The position numbers were made by a program, and so were the translations under genes. The notes beneath the pieces are model-generated. The model searched no databases. It was not told where the DNA came from and saw nothing but the letters and a program-made list of their open reading frames with translations. Below, piece after piece: positions 1 to 12,354 of a DNA stretch of 64,000 nucleotides. The stretch covers positions 310,001-374,000 of the forward strand of contig CAJZHL010000031.1 in the NCBI GenBank assembly GCA_916048055.1. The letters run 5' to 3'. How positions within the stretch are numbered: position 1 is the first letter of the stretch; every line of letters starts with the position of its first letter. This DNA is from Pedinophyceae sp. YPF-701. Its lineage: Eukaryota > Chlorophyta > Pedinophyceae.

Positions 1-820
1 GATTCTGGCCGCGAAGCCTGCGCGCGCAGGCCCTCAACGCCCGCGCACGTGTCGTTGCTGGCACAGTGCTTCTACCGTGGCCGCGGCCCCCGCCGCCACC
101 GCCCCGCTGCCGCTTCGGCGCAGCCGCTGCCAGCGTACAGGAGGATCCCGGCGGCGCAGGCGACGAGTCGGAACGCCAGCACCGCGCCCTCGAACCATCC
201 GCGTTGCATCGCGGATGAGGACACCACAGCAGTAGGACACCAGTGCCGGTGAGGGGGGTGATGCGGCAAGCTCTTGCGCCGCTGAGCTGGACCACCTGGG
301 GCGCGCTCGGGGGTGCCGCGCCGCGCGTCGCTGTGCTCGCGAGGCAGCGGTGACAGGGTGAGTCACGGCGCAAGTTCGGGTTGGGAGCGCCGAAGTCGGA
401 CGATCGCGACGGAAATACACGTGGTGAGACGCCGCCGACGATAGCACGAACGCCCTGTCTCGGTAGAATGCGATTTTCACATCGAGCGTCGCCCGCACGT
501 GGCTGGGTAAGCCTGGGGGGGTGCGGCCGGCGCGATTGCCTGGCAATGCCACGCGCTCGGAGCCGTCGGACGAACTAGCTGGATGCACCTCGCGCGTGAG
601 GAAGCCCGATCCGGCACACGAGGGCCACGTCGCGGCCCGTACGCGCGCGCTCAGCCCGCCCGCAGTGAGTGAGTGAGTGAGCCCGCCCTCGTCCTCGAGG
701 CCTGCGCGCTTCAGAACGGCGTCTGCCCGGCGCCGGTCCCACACACGATGAAGTACTAGACCTGCGGCAGCGGCAGGCTCTCGCGCGGAGCAGGGGCGCG
801 GGCGGCGGCGAGGTTCGACA
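1..820. other. Region before first gene, no supported gene
   Basis: Open frames on both strands here are GC-driven and resemble nothing I recognise. The only structure seen is a short tetranucleotide tract, four tandem AGTG units at about 664-681. The stretch probably holds the 5' flank and promoter of the B3-domain gene that starts at 821, but no motif can be named. Confidence 0.4.
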
Positions 821-3800
821 ATGACAGAGGAGGGCGCGCTCGGAGCGGGGGCGTCGCGGCCCGGGACCTCCGACGCAGGGAGGAACACGTCGCCGAGCGT
901 GCTCCGCGAGCACGTCAACGGCGTGACTGTTTCAGCTCCTGGCGCTCCGTGTCCGCCCCCGCCCAGCACCGCGGGCCAGCTTGACGGCGCGGGAGGCAGC
1001 CCCGCGCAGCCGGGCGACGGACCGACGCCCAGCCGCGAAGATGAGCCCGTGAGGTACCCCGACGCGGGCCTCCTGGCCGCGTACGACGCCGCGGTGCGCG
1101 CCGGCGCGTCGTCTGGTGCTCTGCAATTCAACGCGTTTGTGCGGGACGCTCTGTGGGCGTCCGAATCGACGCGGGACCAGGCCGGACGCCCCGCGGTGCT
1201 GCTCACGCCTGATATTGCGTGCGCTGGCGCACAGCCAGCTCCTCAGGGGCCCGGCCTCCAGGACGTGAGGGCCGCAATGAAGGCATCCTTCGAGGCGCTC
1301 GCTGCAGCCGCGCACAGCGCGCCCGCAATCGCCCGACGCAGCGGAGCGGGATCCACGGCTGTCGAGGCGTCCGGTGCGCCCGACCAAGGCGGCGTCGCCG
1401 CTCGTGCCGCGCCGGGCAACGCAGCGAGAGACCAGGACAGCAGCAGGGCGCGCCCAGCGGTGGCGCTCGTGGACATTTCGGGCTGCAAGGTTCCGATGCA
1501 GGGCTTCCGTGAGCTCGAGATCGCGGCGGCCGCGTCGAACGTCGACGTCCGGGCCCTGGCCTGCCGCGGCGTGGCCTCGGGCGGCGCGTTGAAATTCCTC
1601 CTCGCCCCGCCCGCGGATGCCGTGACGTTGCGCCCCGACTGGCCGGGCGTGCTCCGCAATCTCAGCCTGCTCGACCTCACGGGCGGCAAGCACGTCCTCG
1701 CGTCGACCCAGGCCGTCCTCCAGCTGCTGCAGGCACGCCCCGCGCACGCAACGACCGCCCCGCACCGCGCTCCCGAGCCTCTCGCACTCGCCCGCGACCA
1801 CGCTCCGATCTCCCGCCCGCGTCCTCGCGCCCCCGAGCCCCACCATCGCGTCCCAGGTGTTTGTGTGTGTGCAGGGCGTTGGCGGAGGACCGATGCGCCC
1901 GCTGGAGCTCCGTCTGGCCGACACCGGCGTCGACTGGGCCGAGCTGCTCCTCCCGAGCGCCCCCGGGCCCCACCGCGGCGCCCAGGGCCTCGCCGGGGCC
2001 ATGAGCAGACTCACGTACAGCCTGCACGCTCTCCAGATCGGCCCCCTCGCGCCGAGGGCGGCGGCGGCGAGCAGCGCGGACGCCGCCGTGCTCGACAGGC
2101 TCCTGGACGCGCTGTCGCCCCTCGAGGCCCTCCGCGTGCTGTCCCTGGCCCGACTGAGTCAGCATGCCGTGTCAGGGCTGCACCAGCGCGCACGGGCGCG
2201 GAGGCTGACGCTCGGGAGCTGCTTCGACGCATTCGACGGGGACCAGGTGCCCTTTCCTGCGCGCCTCGAGACCGCGGAGAGCGCGCGGATCGGCACCCTG
2301 CACAACGTCGTGCGCGCAGATGACAGCGGAGCGGAGGAGACGCCGCGGACGCCCGGCGCCGAGGCCGACGCGGTGCTGCAACAGGCAGTGGAGCGGTACG
2401 CGCACCTGCAGGCGCATCCGGAGCTGCGGCCGCCTCCGCCTCGCGCGCCGACGCCGCCGCCGACGCCGCCGCCAGCGCAGCCCCCGCCTGCGAGGGCTGT
2501 GCCTGCGCCGGCGCGGGCGGCATCGCCCAGACAGGAGCCGTGCGTGGTGCGGCGCGTCTTGCGCGCGGGAGACGCGCAGGAGACGTCGCCTGACGCCATG
2601 TTGGCGCTGGTGCAGGAGCTCGAAGACTCCCCCCCCGCTGACACCCCCTCCGTCGTGCCGGGCAGCCCGCGGGGCCTGAACCCCCCGGCGTTCCGTCGGC
2701 TTGGTCCCCAGCGCGACTCTCCGCCGCGGCACCGCGGTCGCGAGGCACCCCCGGCGCGTGATGCGTCGCCGGCACCACCTGCGGCGGACGCCAGCAGCGA
2801 CGGCGACAGCGTTGGTATGGCTGCGGCGCCTGACAGCCCGGACATGGCGCTGGTAGACGAGCTGACGGACCGGCGCCTGCGGGGCGGCGTCGGCGCGCAG
2901 GGCGACAGCGGCGACGTGCGTGACGTGCCGGCGGGCGGGACAATCCACGACAGCGCGCTGCCGACGCAGCCCCCCGGGACGCCCGTGCAGGCGTCGCAGG
3001 CGCCCGTGCGGTCCGAGCGCGCGACGCGCGTCCACGGCGCGGCGGCGCCGCAGGGGATCCGCGCGGACGTGGGGGGTGTCGACGCAGAAGACCCCCTCCT
3101 GTGTTTGGCCGACCTGCTTGTCGCCGAGGCGTGCGCGATGGACGACGAGGGGTCTGGGGACTCGCACGCGATGACGATCGAGGATCAGGAGGCGCAGCTG
3201 CGGTCGAACCTCGATCTGCAGATGCGGCAGCTCACGGCGCGGCGGCGCGAGGCCGACCGCATCCGGCGGCTCGAAGCCGACAACGCCAACCTCCGGCTGC
3301 AGCTCGCGAGCCGCAACGACCGCGAGGCGCGCGCCGCCGCGATCCACGCACCGCACGCTCCGTTCCACCGCGGCGGGGCACCGGCCAGCGGCGGCGCACC
3401 CTCCGCGCCGTTCCTCACCCTGGGGCCGGACGGGCGGCCTCTCGCGGCCCCGCAGCGGCCGGCCACGGCGTCTGTGGTGAACGCCGACGTGTTCCGGCTC
3501 GGCAGGATGCTTCGCGAGCTGCAGGGCGTGCAGTTGCGCATGCAGGCGCGCGCCCACCAGCAGGTGCTGGTCGGCGCGACGCCGACGCCGGCGAGCGCCG
3601 CGGCGCCCGGACGCGCGGCGTACGAGCGCTTCGCGGACGTGGTGGGCTGGGCGATCGACGGGGCGGGTCCGGGGCCGGAGCGCGACCGTTTGGTGCGATT
3701 GCGGGACGACGTGGCGACGTGGCAGCGGCGCGTGGGGGAGCTCGCGGACCCGTCGGTGCCGCGGCGGGCGGCGCAGATGGGGCCGGAGGGGTTTGCGCGG

Positions 3801-6800
3801 ATCATGGACGCGCAGCGCGGGCTGCGCGGCGCCCCGGCGGCGAGCGGCGGCGGCGGCGGTGGCGGCGCGCGGCCCGCGTCGCAGCGCGAGCGGCGACTGC
3901 AGCGGTCGCGCGAGCAGCTGCGGGCGGGAGGTGGCGCTGCGCGATCTACGCCGGCGCTCGGCGCGCAGACGGCGCGGAACCAGCGCGAGATTGGCCGGCT
4001 GTTTGCGGAGGAGGAGGACGGGCGCGACGACACAGACAACATGAGGATGCCCCCGCCGCCGCCGCGGGCTCCCGCGGCGCGCGCGGGGCGCGGCACTCGC
4101 GCCCTGACGTTCGCGCAGGTGTTTGCGGGCGCGGGAGCGGCGGAGCGCGCGCACCGCGCGGGGGCGAGGTCACAGGGCGCGCGGCAGCGTGGCAGGGGCG
4201 CGGGGGCGGGCCGTGGCGGCGGTGGCGGTGGCGGACCCTCGATGGGCGGCGAGGGGGGTCTGGCGGACTCATTGCAGCGGCGGGAGGCGCGGGAGGCGCG
4301 GGAGGCCGGCCGTGCGCTGGGGATGGATGACGGAGGAGGGGTGCAGCGCAGGCGGCGGGGGGGTCCGCCCGTGCGGGTGGAGCGCCGGGACGGCGAGCGG
4401 CGCGCGGTGGATCGAAGCTCGCCTGGGCGTGTCGTGGCCTTCGAGGACGGCGGCGGCGGTTTCGGGGAGGAGGGGGGGTTTGGCGATGACTCAGGAGGAG
4501 GGTATAACTCATCGAGCTCGGACGACGGGTCGGACCTGGAGGACTTCGTGGTCGAGGACGGCCCCGTCACGATGGTCGACCGCGCGCGCGGGCAGCGGTA
4601 CCAGATCGACCCGGACACCGGCCGCCGCGTGCGCACTGACCCCACCAACACCCCCCCCGCCGCTCACGAGGGCGACCGCTCCGGCAGCGAGTCGGACCGC
4701 AGCGAGCGAGCCCGCGCGGGGCACGAGCCCAGCGGCCCCCGTGCGGCGCCGCGCCGGTTCGACCCCCAGCGCGTGGAGCGGAACCCGTACGTGCGCAACG
4801 ACGACACGCACGCGGACGTGCGCGGGGCGCCCTGCGACCCCGAGAAGGAGAGGGCCGCGACCGCGCGGTGCTCGGAGTGGATCCGGAGCCCGGACGGCCG
4901 GGAGCAGCTCGGGCACGGGCGGCGGCAGTACACGATCAAGACGCTCACGGAACATATGGTTTCGAGGTCTTACAAGATGGCGCTGCCGAGGTCGTTCGGC
5001 GACGCGTTCGGCCACGACGCGCGCTCCACGCGGATCGCGCTGCAGCAGATGGTCCGCGACGACGCGACGGGCGAGTGGGTCGTCAGCGGCAGCTGGCAGG
5101 TGGTGTGGCTCAACGCCACCGACGAGCGCGGGCGCTCCGAGTACGCGCTCTCCGGCGGGTGGCTCTACGTCGCGCGCGACGCGTTCCTCTGCCGCGGCGA
5201 CCGCGTCGTCTACGAGCGCTTCAGCGACGACCTCGTGCGCATCTACGTGTTCCGCGCGGACCCCTCCCGCGAGGAGATCGCCATCGACCAGCTGGCGCGC
5301 GGGAGACAGTGGCACTTCCTCGCCCCGCACGCGCCCGCGGCGCCGCCCGCGCGCTCCGACGGGGCGGGGCCCTCGGAGACGGCGGGCGTCGCAGGCGGGG
5401 AGCGCGGCGGGGGCCAGGAACCGCGCGCACCAGTGCTGGCGGTGTCGTCGGATGAGGACGACGACGAGCCGCGGAGGGTCGCGCAGGAGCAGAACGACGC
5501 GGGTCGGGACGAGGACGCGGGCGCGGGCGCGGACGATGGTCTGGAGGATCGGTTTCGGCAGAACCAGCACTTGCGGCGGGAGCTGGGGGGTTGGGACGTG
5601 TTCGATTCGCGGACGCGGCGATACGGGGAGGACGACCCGCGCGTGGCGCTCGGGCAGCAGGGGCGTGGCATGTACGGGCTGGACCTGACGCTGCGGCGCG
5701 AGGAGCGGCGGCAGCGGCGCGCGGAGGGCGGGTATGCGCGGCGGGGCTACGGCGAGATGGCGCGGGGCGGGGGCTCGGACGACGAGGATGACGACGAGTA
5801 TCACGGCGCGGAGGACTTCGGGCTCGCGCCGCACGTGCACGAGGCGGCAGGGGCGGCGCCGGCCGGGGGCGGCGGGGCGGAGAGCAGCAGTGACAGCGAC
5901 GACGGCGTGGTGCTGCGGCAGCGGGTGCAGCAGCGGATTCGGCGGACCGTGGGCCAGCGCTCGCGCCGGCAGCGCGAAGCGATCCTGCTCAGCTCGGACG
6001 ACGACGGCAACGACGACGACGACGACGAAGAAGCGGGCGGGCACGATGGCGCAGGCGGCGACAGCGACGGCGGAGGCGACTCTGGCGGCAGCAGCGGCGA
6101 CTCGGGCCCGCGGGGGCGCCGCGAGGACCTCGCGCCCCTGCCGGACAACGTGGTGGACACGCAGGACCTGCTGCAGGCCATCACGGTGCTGGTGCAGGCG
6201 TTCGCGTGCTCTAGCACGGGGGCCGGGGGCGGGCGGTGCTCGTGCGGCGCGTGCACGGCGTGGCGGCGGCGCGCGGCGCAGATCCGCAGCAACCACGGGC
6301 AGGGGGCGTACCTGGGCGACAAGTGGCGCGACCGCAAGCCGCCCAACCTGCGCCACCAGATCTCCAAGACGTTCGTCGACGACCTGCCGTTCAAGCGCGC
6401 CTGCGACCTCGCCGTCGACCTCGGCGTGCCGGACATCCTGCTCCCGACGATGCAGCGCATGTACGCCCCCGCCTGCCACCACACATCAGCCTCGCGCGTC
6501 ACCGCCGCCGCCCGCACTGCGCCCCACGCGCCCGGCAGCGCTCCCTCACTGCTTCCGGCGTGTCGTTCCGCGCAGGTTGCTCGAGTCGGCGCAGGCGCGC
6601 GACGTGGTGTTCGCGATCCAGTCGTACAACAACAACAGGCTGTCCGAGCAGCAGGTGCGCGCGTCGATGACGCCCGCGGAGCAGGTGCACCACGACAGGT
6701 ACGCGTCGCTCTGGGCGCACGCGTGGGACCAGCTTCCGGAGATAGCGTCGCAGGAGGGCCTCCTGGCCGAGGCGCAACAGCAGCAGCAGCAGCAGCGCCT

Positions 6801-7500
6801 CGCTGCGAGGGCGGGCGACGCGGAGCACGACCAGGTGATGCACGTGGACTCAGACAGCGACGACGCCGACGGTGCTAGGGACGACGGCGACGACGGCGAC
6901 GGCGACATGGTGCCTGTAGCCTTGCGCACGGAGGGCGCGCAGGCGGACCGTCCGGACGAGCCAGCGCCTGTGTTGGAGACTGTCGATGATGAGGTGGGCC
7001 TGGCGCAGGCGGAGCAGGACGGCGAAATGCCCGTGGACGTGCCTGCTACGGACACGCGCGCTAACACCCCCCCGGAGGTCGGTGAGACCGCTGCTGGCAG
7101 CCCGCAGGCGCCGCTGCCTGCTGTCGAGGAACGCCCAGACGAGGGCGACCGCGGCGCGGAGCCAGCGCCGAAGCGGCAGCGGCGCGGCGCTGGGCCAACC
7201 GCCGCACACTCCCCCGGGAGCATGGATGCGCCCCCCGCACCACGCGAGCGTTCGGGGGACGTCGACGACGACCGGGGCGGCGTGCTGTCGGCGCCGAGCG
7301 GCGGCGGGTCCCCACACTCGGAGTCTCCCGGCACGCAGGGCGACGGGGAGGGTCCTGGGGTGGGGGACGCGGGTGGTCGGAGGCGGCGGCGGGCTGCGAT
7401 GGCGGCGGACTTGCGCATGGCCGGGGTGCCGGAGAGGTGGGTGCGGCAGGACGCGCGGGTGCGTGGGCGGCTGGGCGAGGACCAGGGGGAAAGGGAGTGA
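821..7500 (+). CDS. Giant B3-domain DNA-binding protein
   Basis: Predicted protein of about 2140 residues from three exons: 821-1732, 1875-6460 and 6576-7500. The second intron is GT-AG; the first appears to be GC-AG. Residues about 1338-1432 match the plant B3 DNA-binding fold: a basic LPRSF start, a central W, then GGWLYV, a GD turn (CRGDRVVY) and a final strand ending VFR. The N-terminal 450 residues contain leucine-rich segments of loose LRR type (LSLLDL, LRVLSLARL). The rest is low complexity, Pro/Arg/Gly-rich with acidic runs. A C-terminal conserved-looking patch has a CSCGAC cluster and is split by intron 2. A short poly-Gln lies near 6775-6797. It is probably a nuclear transcription or chromatin factor. 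The B3 call is strong; the target and pathway are unknown. Confidence 0.75.
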
Positions 7501-8094
7501 CTTGGAGGTGCTAAAATGTCGGTCTGTGTGACATGGGAATTCTATCGCCGGCGGGCGCAGCTGTGCCGTCGCGTACAACAAAAAAACCACATGGCCGATT
7601 GTGTCCGTGGACGCGGCGGGGCCCGCACCTGCACGCCTTAGAGAGAGAACGCGGTTTTTTCTGCCCGCGCAGGTGGGGTGCGGGTCGAACTTGCGATGCC
7701 GGCCGGTCGGGAGACGCAGCATGCCCGCAGACACCGCGTGCCGGCAGCCGGGCGAGCAACCTGTCGCGCCAGTACGTGATGACAACACAACAGGCGGTGC
7801 GAGGCCGCATGTTGTTCTTGTCATGCTGGCATCAAGACAAGAACAACATGCGGCCTCGCACCGCCTGGATGTCTGTCGCGCGGCGAGCAAGCACCGCTCT
7901 CACCCGGCTGCGTTCGGGTGGCCTTCCCGAGGTCGGAAGACACCGAAACGTGGCCTTGGTAGGACGTGCAGGAGTCCGCCACCTGTCCTACCCATCACTC
8001 CACCCGGCACCTCTGCGCCCTCCCGCCGCTCTTTGCCACCGGGAGGCGCCGTCTCCCGCGTAAACCCCACCCGGCAGGCCGTCGCTCAGCAGGC
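7501..8094. other. Intergenic region with a long hairpin
   Basis: The space between the B3-domain gene and the copper transporter holds no gene that I can support. Its notable content is a perfect inverted repeat, listed separately. The remainder probably carries the 3' end of the upstream transcript and the promoter of the transporter. Confidence 0.4.
7791..7867. repeat. Perfect 32-bp inverted repeat with 13-base loop
   Basis: The arm at 7791-7822 is the exact reverse complement of 7836-7867, with the spacer 7823-7835 between them. No mismatch occurs across 32 pairs, and pairing stops abruptly on both sides. No flanking direct repeat is obvious. It could be a small-RNA precursor, a transcription-end hairpin of the B3 gene, or a minimal mobile-element remnant. 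The structure is certain from the bases; the role is inference. Confidence 0.9.
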
Positions 8095-9688
8095 ATGACG
8101 CGCGCAGCCCGCCTGTTGGCGGTGCTGGGCTTGGCCCTCCTGGGAGCGGCCAGCGCGCGCCCCCACGGGCGCCATGTCCTGCAGATGGACGGCCACGCGC
8201 ACGACGACACCGGTATGGGCGACGGGCACATGCACATGGGCGGCGAGGCGCGCGACCTGTCGCACGAGTGCTACTCGAAGCCCTCGGACACAGCTTGCCG
8301 ATCCTTCTCCCCGACGGAGTCCGAGATCGCCGCGGACCTCAGCGCGCTGTGCACGGACCCCGAGACGTCGATGCCTTGGATGATCGGCTGCGGGCTGAAA
8401 AGCCAGTGCGACTCCGGCGCCGCGAGTGGCCCCTACTGCGCCCCTTTCAGCCTGCTGGCGAACCTCTGCTACGACATGCCGGGGATGACCGGCTGCGAGC
8501 GCTTCCGTGCGCTGTGCTCGGACCCGCGGAGCGTCGTCTCGGCGTGCACGACGCACCCCGCGCTCCCGAGGGTCCTCACCACGAAAGAGACACAGGAGGC
8601 GATTCTCGAGATGTGCGACGACCACGGAATGCCCGGATGCGAGGACTGCACTGGCATGATGGCGCAGTGCCCCAACACGCTCAGCACCATCAGCCAGCTG
8701 TGCCTGGGGATGCCTGGCATGGCAAACTGCCAGCCCTTCCAGGCGATGTGCTCGCAGGTCCGCAGCCCGCCCCACGAACACCGCAGCGCCCTTCCCGCCC
8801 CACATTCACACCAAAGACCACGCCACGTCCGTCACCACCTCGCAAGACGCCCCCTATGGCGCCCCTAGCGCGCAAGCGGTTGCAAGGGGCACGCAACCGC
8901 CTCCGGCCGCTCCCGCCCCGCAGGCGTCGTCCGCGTTCCCGTCCGTGTGCGGCACCGAGCGCTCGTCGGCCCTCCCGCCCATGCGGATGTACTTCCACGC
9001 CTCGCTCCGCGACATCGTCCTGTTCCGGTCGTGGGTCCCCAGCAGCGGCGGGACGTACGCCGCCACGTGCTTCGCCATCCTCGCCACGGGCGTGATCATC
9101 CAGCTGCTGCGCGCCTCGCGCGTGTGGCTCGAGCTGCGGTGGAAGCGCGACCGCGTGTCCGCGTGGCGCGCCCTCGACGGCAAGACCACCAACCTGATGG
9201 GCAACGGCTGCGGGTGCAACTCCTCGGGCTCCCCGCGCACGAACGCGACGCCCCAGCGCAGCCGCATCATCAGCACGACGCAGCTCCGGCAGAACGCGAT
9301 CCGCGCCGGCATCGCAGGTGCGTGCGGCGGCCCGCTCCCCCACCCGCGCCCGCGCCACCTGTCACTGCGCTGTTTGAAAGCCCGCCGCGCCTGACGCCTG
9401 GCGCCTGGCGCCCGTCGCGCCGCCGACCGCGCGTTGCTCCGCCCGGCCCTGTCCGCAGCCGCGGTGGTGGCGCTGGACCTCGCGATGATGCTCGTGGCCA
9501 TGACGTTCAACGTCGGGCTCTTCCTGTGCGTGGTGGGCGGGTACGCGCTGGGCGTACTGCTGTGCTCGCACCTGAACGACGACCTCGTGATGGTCACGCC
9601 CGGCCCGAACCACACGGGCAACGGCGACGTCGTCACCACGGACCCACGCACCGCCGCGTGCGACGGCTGCGGCTGCTGCGACTGCTGA
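8095..9688 (+). CDS. CTR/COPT-type copper transporter
   Basis: High-affinity Cu(I) uptake channel of the Ctr (SLC31/COPT) family, expected to trimerise in the plasma membrane or a vesicle membrane. Three exons, 8095-8757, 8924-9317 and 9459-9688, join in phase to give 428 residues. A signal peptide covers about 1-22, followed by a His/Met-rich stretch (HMHMGG). The long ectodomain carries Cys-Met motifs such as CYDMPGMTGC and CLGMPGMANC, the pattern described for Chlamydomonas CTR1/CTR2. An MRMYFH segment precedes TM1. TM2 holds the MLVAM (M-X3-M) selectivity motif and TM3 holds GYALG (GxxxG). The C-terminus is a Cys cluster (CDGCGCCDC) in the place of the usual HCH. At about 430 residues it is much longer than the human protein because of the ectodomain. 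Confidence 0.92.
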
Positions 9689-10284
9689 GCACCCACGGGC
9701 AGCGCCGGAGCGCGGGCTGCGGCGGTTCGGCCCGGGGGCAGACAGTCTCCAATGTTTACATCGTGACTTGTGCAGACCTTGATATCTTGTAATCGCATTG
9801 CCTGATGGATGGATGATGGCTGCCGCCGCCCTGGGGACGCTCGATGTGCGCGTACGCGCGCGGGCGCCGCCGCAACCGCTGCGCACGTGTCGTCTCGCGG
9901 GCGCCCCTTGACAGCTCTCAAAGTGACTGTGCTGTGCTGCTGACATCGCCCCCATGGCGCGAACCTGCGCCGTACTTGCGTGTTCGATGCCTTGTGACAC
10001 CCCGCGCGCGCGGCCGAGGACGCATGGTCGCGCGCGGGGGTCTGTCGCAACATGCGTCAGGGCAACACCCCCCCTGTGGCGCTCACGGGTGCGACACAGG
10101 CCCGCGTCGCTCCTGGACCCGCACAGAAGCGGCAGGCACCTCGTGCAGCCGTGCGGTCCCTGGCGCCACGTCCCTCGCACCCCGACGACGCACCGTCGCT
10201 GTTGCCACGCAAGCTCTGGGGTCGTGAGGTCGCACCGTCGCCGCGCGGCGCTGTCCGGGCGTCCCGCGGGGCGCATCGCCGAGG
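9689..10284. other. Intergenic, nothing recognised
   Basis: I see no supported gene between the copper transporter and the CWC21-like gene. The short open frames here lack conserved motifs. The region presumably contains the terminator of one gene and the promoter of the next, which point the same way. Confidence 0.4.
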
Positions 10285-11995
10285 ATGTACAATGGTGTGG
10301 GTTTGCAGTCGGCCCGCGGGTCGGGGACGTCCGGGTACGTCCAGACGAACAAGTTCAACCTCCGGCGGCACCAGACGCACCACCAGGTGGCCGAGGGGAG
10401 CAAGGTGGACCGCCTCGCGCGGAAGCCGAACCAGGACATCCTCGACCATAACAGGAAGAGGGCGATAGAGGTGAAGCTGTTCGAGCTGCGCGAGTCCCTG
10501 GAGGAGCAGGGCGTGGACGAGGAGGTGAGCGCTGGACCTCCACGACGGTCGCCGCGCCGTGCTGCGAGGCTGGCGAGGCCCGAACGGGCGGCTCCGCGGC
10601 GGATGTGTCAGATTCTTGCTGCCTTTCCAGTGCGCGGCCCTGTCCGCGCGTCCGTGCGCCGGCCAGAGACGCAGAGTGGCTGCTGTGCAACTTGTGGCGC
10701 GAACTCTCTGTGGGGCCGCTTGCGGAGTCCCTCGGCCGCCGTCCGACTTGTACATGGCCGTGATATCGAGCCGGCGCGGGCCATCACGTGAGGGGCCCGC
10801 TGCGCGCGGTGCGTAGCCTGAAAGAGCACTCTCAACGTCGTCGCGCGGTGTCGCCGCTGCGCGGGTGCAGGAGATCGAGCGGGAGGTCGCGGAGATGCGA
10901 AAGACGATGGAGGAGGAGATGGCCAGGGAGCAGGCGCAGCAGGAGGAGGCCACGCGCCGCGAGGAGACGCACGCTGTCGCAGCACGCAAAGAGCGGCAAA
11001 TGGAGGTGCGTGCCGCGGCGCACCCGGCCACCCCCGCGCCGTTTCATTGCGCACGCTAACTCCATGAACCTTTTGCGGCTCGAGCTCCGCGTTTGCTTGA
11101 TCGGGCGGGAGGCGCGGCAGCCCACAGCTGTGCGTTGCGGAGGGCTGCAGGGCTTGAAGTCGGCCCTCGGGCTCGGCGACGTCAAGGAGGGCGAGGCGTT
11201 CGACCAGGACCTCCAGGAGCAGCGGCGGCGCGAGCGCATCGAGGCGCGCGAGCGCGAGGTCGAGGAGAGACGGTGCGTGGCTGCGCTGCGTGCACGCGCT
11301 AGCTCGCGCGACGCTCGCGGCTGCGCCGGCGCAGGGAGCGACCCCTTCGCGTCGCGCGGCGGGGCCATGCCCGCCTCCTGCGGCACGGCAGGCGTGTCCC
11401 CCGAGCGGGCGCCGTCGCCAGCACGCGCGACTTATCACAACTGCACGCTCACGCTCGCCGCAGGCGCGCTGAGGAGGAGGCTCGCCGGCGGGCGAGGAAG
11501 GAGAAGAAGCGCGAGGAGAAGCGGCTTCGCAAGGAGGCCAAGCGCGCCAAGCGGGAGGCCAAGCGCGCCAAGCGCGCCGACCGCAAGCGCAGCCCCTCAC
11601 CGTCCTCCTCCGACTCCGGCCGCTCGCGGTCCCGGTCCCGGTCCCGGTCCCGGTCGCCCGCCTCACGGTCGCCGTCGCCTGCGCCAAGCCGCAGCCCCAG
11701 GCGGCGCGCCGACAGATCCCCGTCGCGCTCTCCATCAGCGTCGCCAGCGCGCTCGCCGCGGCCCGCTTCGCCCCCGGAACGGTCGCGCTCGCGGTCGCGC
11801 TCGCGGTCGTGGTCCGAGCAGGATATCCTCGCGCGGATTCCGTCGCCGCTGCCGGCGGACGAGCTGCGGGATCGGGGCCGGTGGGGGGACGGCGGCGGCG
11901 CGGCGCAGGACGGTGGGTGGCGCGGGGGGGCGCGGGGGAGAGGCCCGCCGCGGCGGCGCGAGCGCGGGCCGAGCCCGAGGTATCGCGAGCGATGA
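10285..11995 (+). CDS. CWC21: CWC21/SRRM2-like splicing factor with RS tail
   Basis: Spliceosome-associated protein of the Cwc21/SRm300 family, which in yeast and human contacts the catalytic core near Prp8 and Snu114. Four exons, 10285-10524, 10871-11005, 11151-11272 and 11464-11995, join in phase to give 342 residues. The first exon encodes the family hallmark: MYNGVGL at the start, then GSGTSGYVQ and a cwf21-type helix around HNRKRAIEVK to EEQG. Exons 2-3 form charged coiled coil. The last exon encodes Lys/Arg/Glu-rich helix followed by a true RS region (SRSRSR repeats, about 11620-11820) and a Gly/Arg tail. The last exon opens no ATG frame of its own, so it is easy to miss. The 3' neighbour is convergent, 359 bases away. 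Confidence 0.9.
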
Positions 11996-12354
11996 CGGGC
12001 TGGGTCTCGCCGGCGCCGGCCGTCACTTTCGGCATAGTGTCCTAATTTGACATACAGACAGGGTGTGTTACGTGTTGCGAGCACGTGAGGCTGCTGGGCG
12101 ACGGGCGCGCGCGGGAGGCCGCCGGCGCGGTGTGAGGCGGCGCCGTGGCGCACGTGCGTTCGACTCAGGTCGCGTCAGGGTTCTATTACGGTGTCAGTCG
12201 TCCGGGAGCCCGGACACGTGTTCTACCTAGGCTGCCGCAGCGCGCACGCGGCGCACCACGTCTCACCTCCCAGGGCCAGCTACAAGCAACCCGCCAGCCG
12301 CTTCCGCCACCGCCACGGCCACCCACGCCCCTCAACCGGCGCCCGCCGCGCGAA
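11996..12354. other. Convergent intergenic spacer
   Basis: This spacer lies between two convergent genes, the CWC21-like gene and cystathionine gamma-synthase. It should contain both 3' ends. No gene and no clear polyadenylation motif were identified. Confidence 0.4.

Noticed and set aside
34-1206. 390-codon minus-strand open frame at the left end
   Set aside because: It has no recognisable motif, overlaps the start of the B3-domain gene, and looks like a GC-driven shadow frame.
4509-6482. 657-codon minus-strand frame opposite the B3-domain gene
   Set aside because: Its Val/Arg/Leu-rich composition is the mirror of acidic and Arg/Ala codons in the real gene. The B3 domain on the plus strand decides the coding frame.
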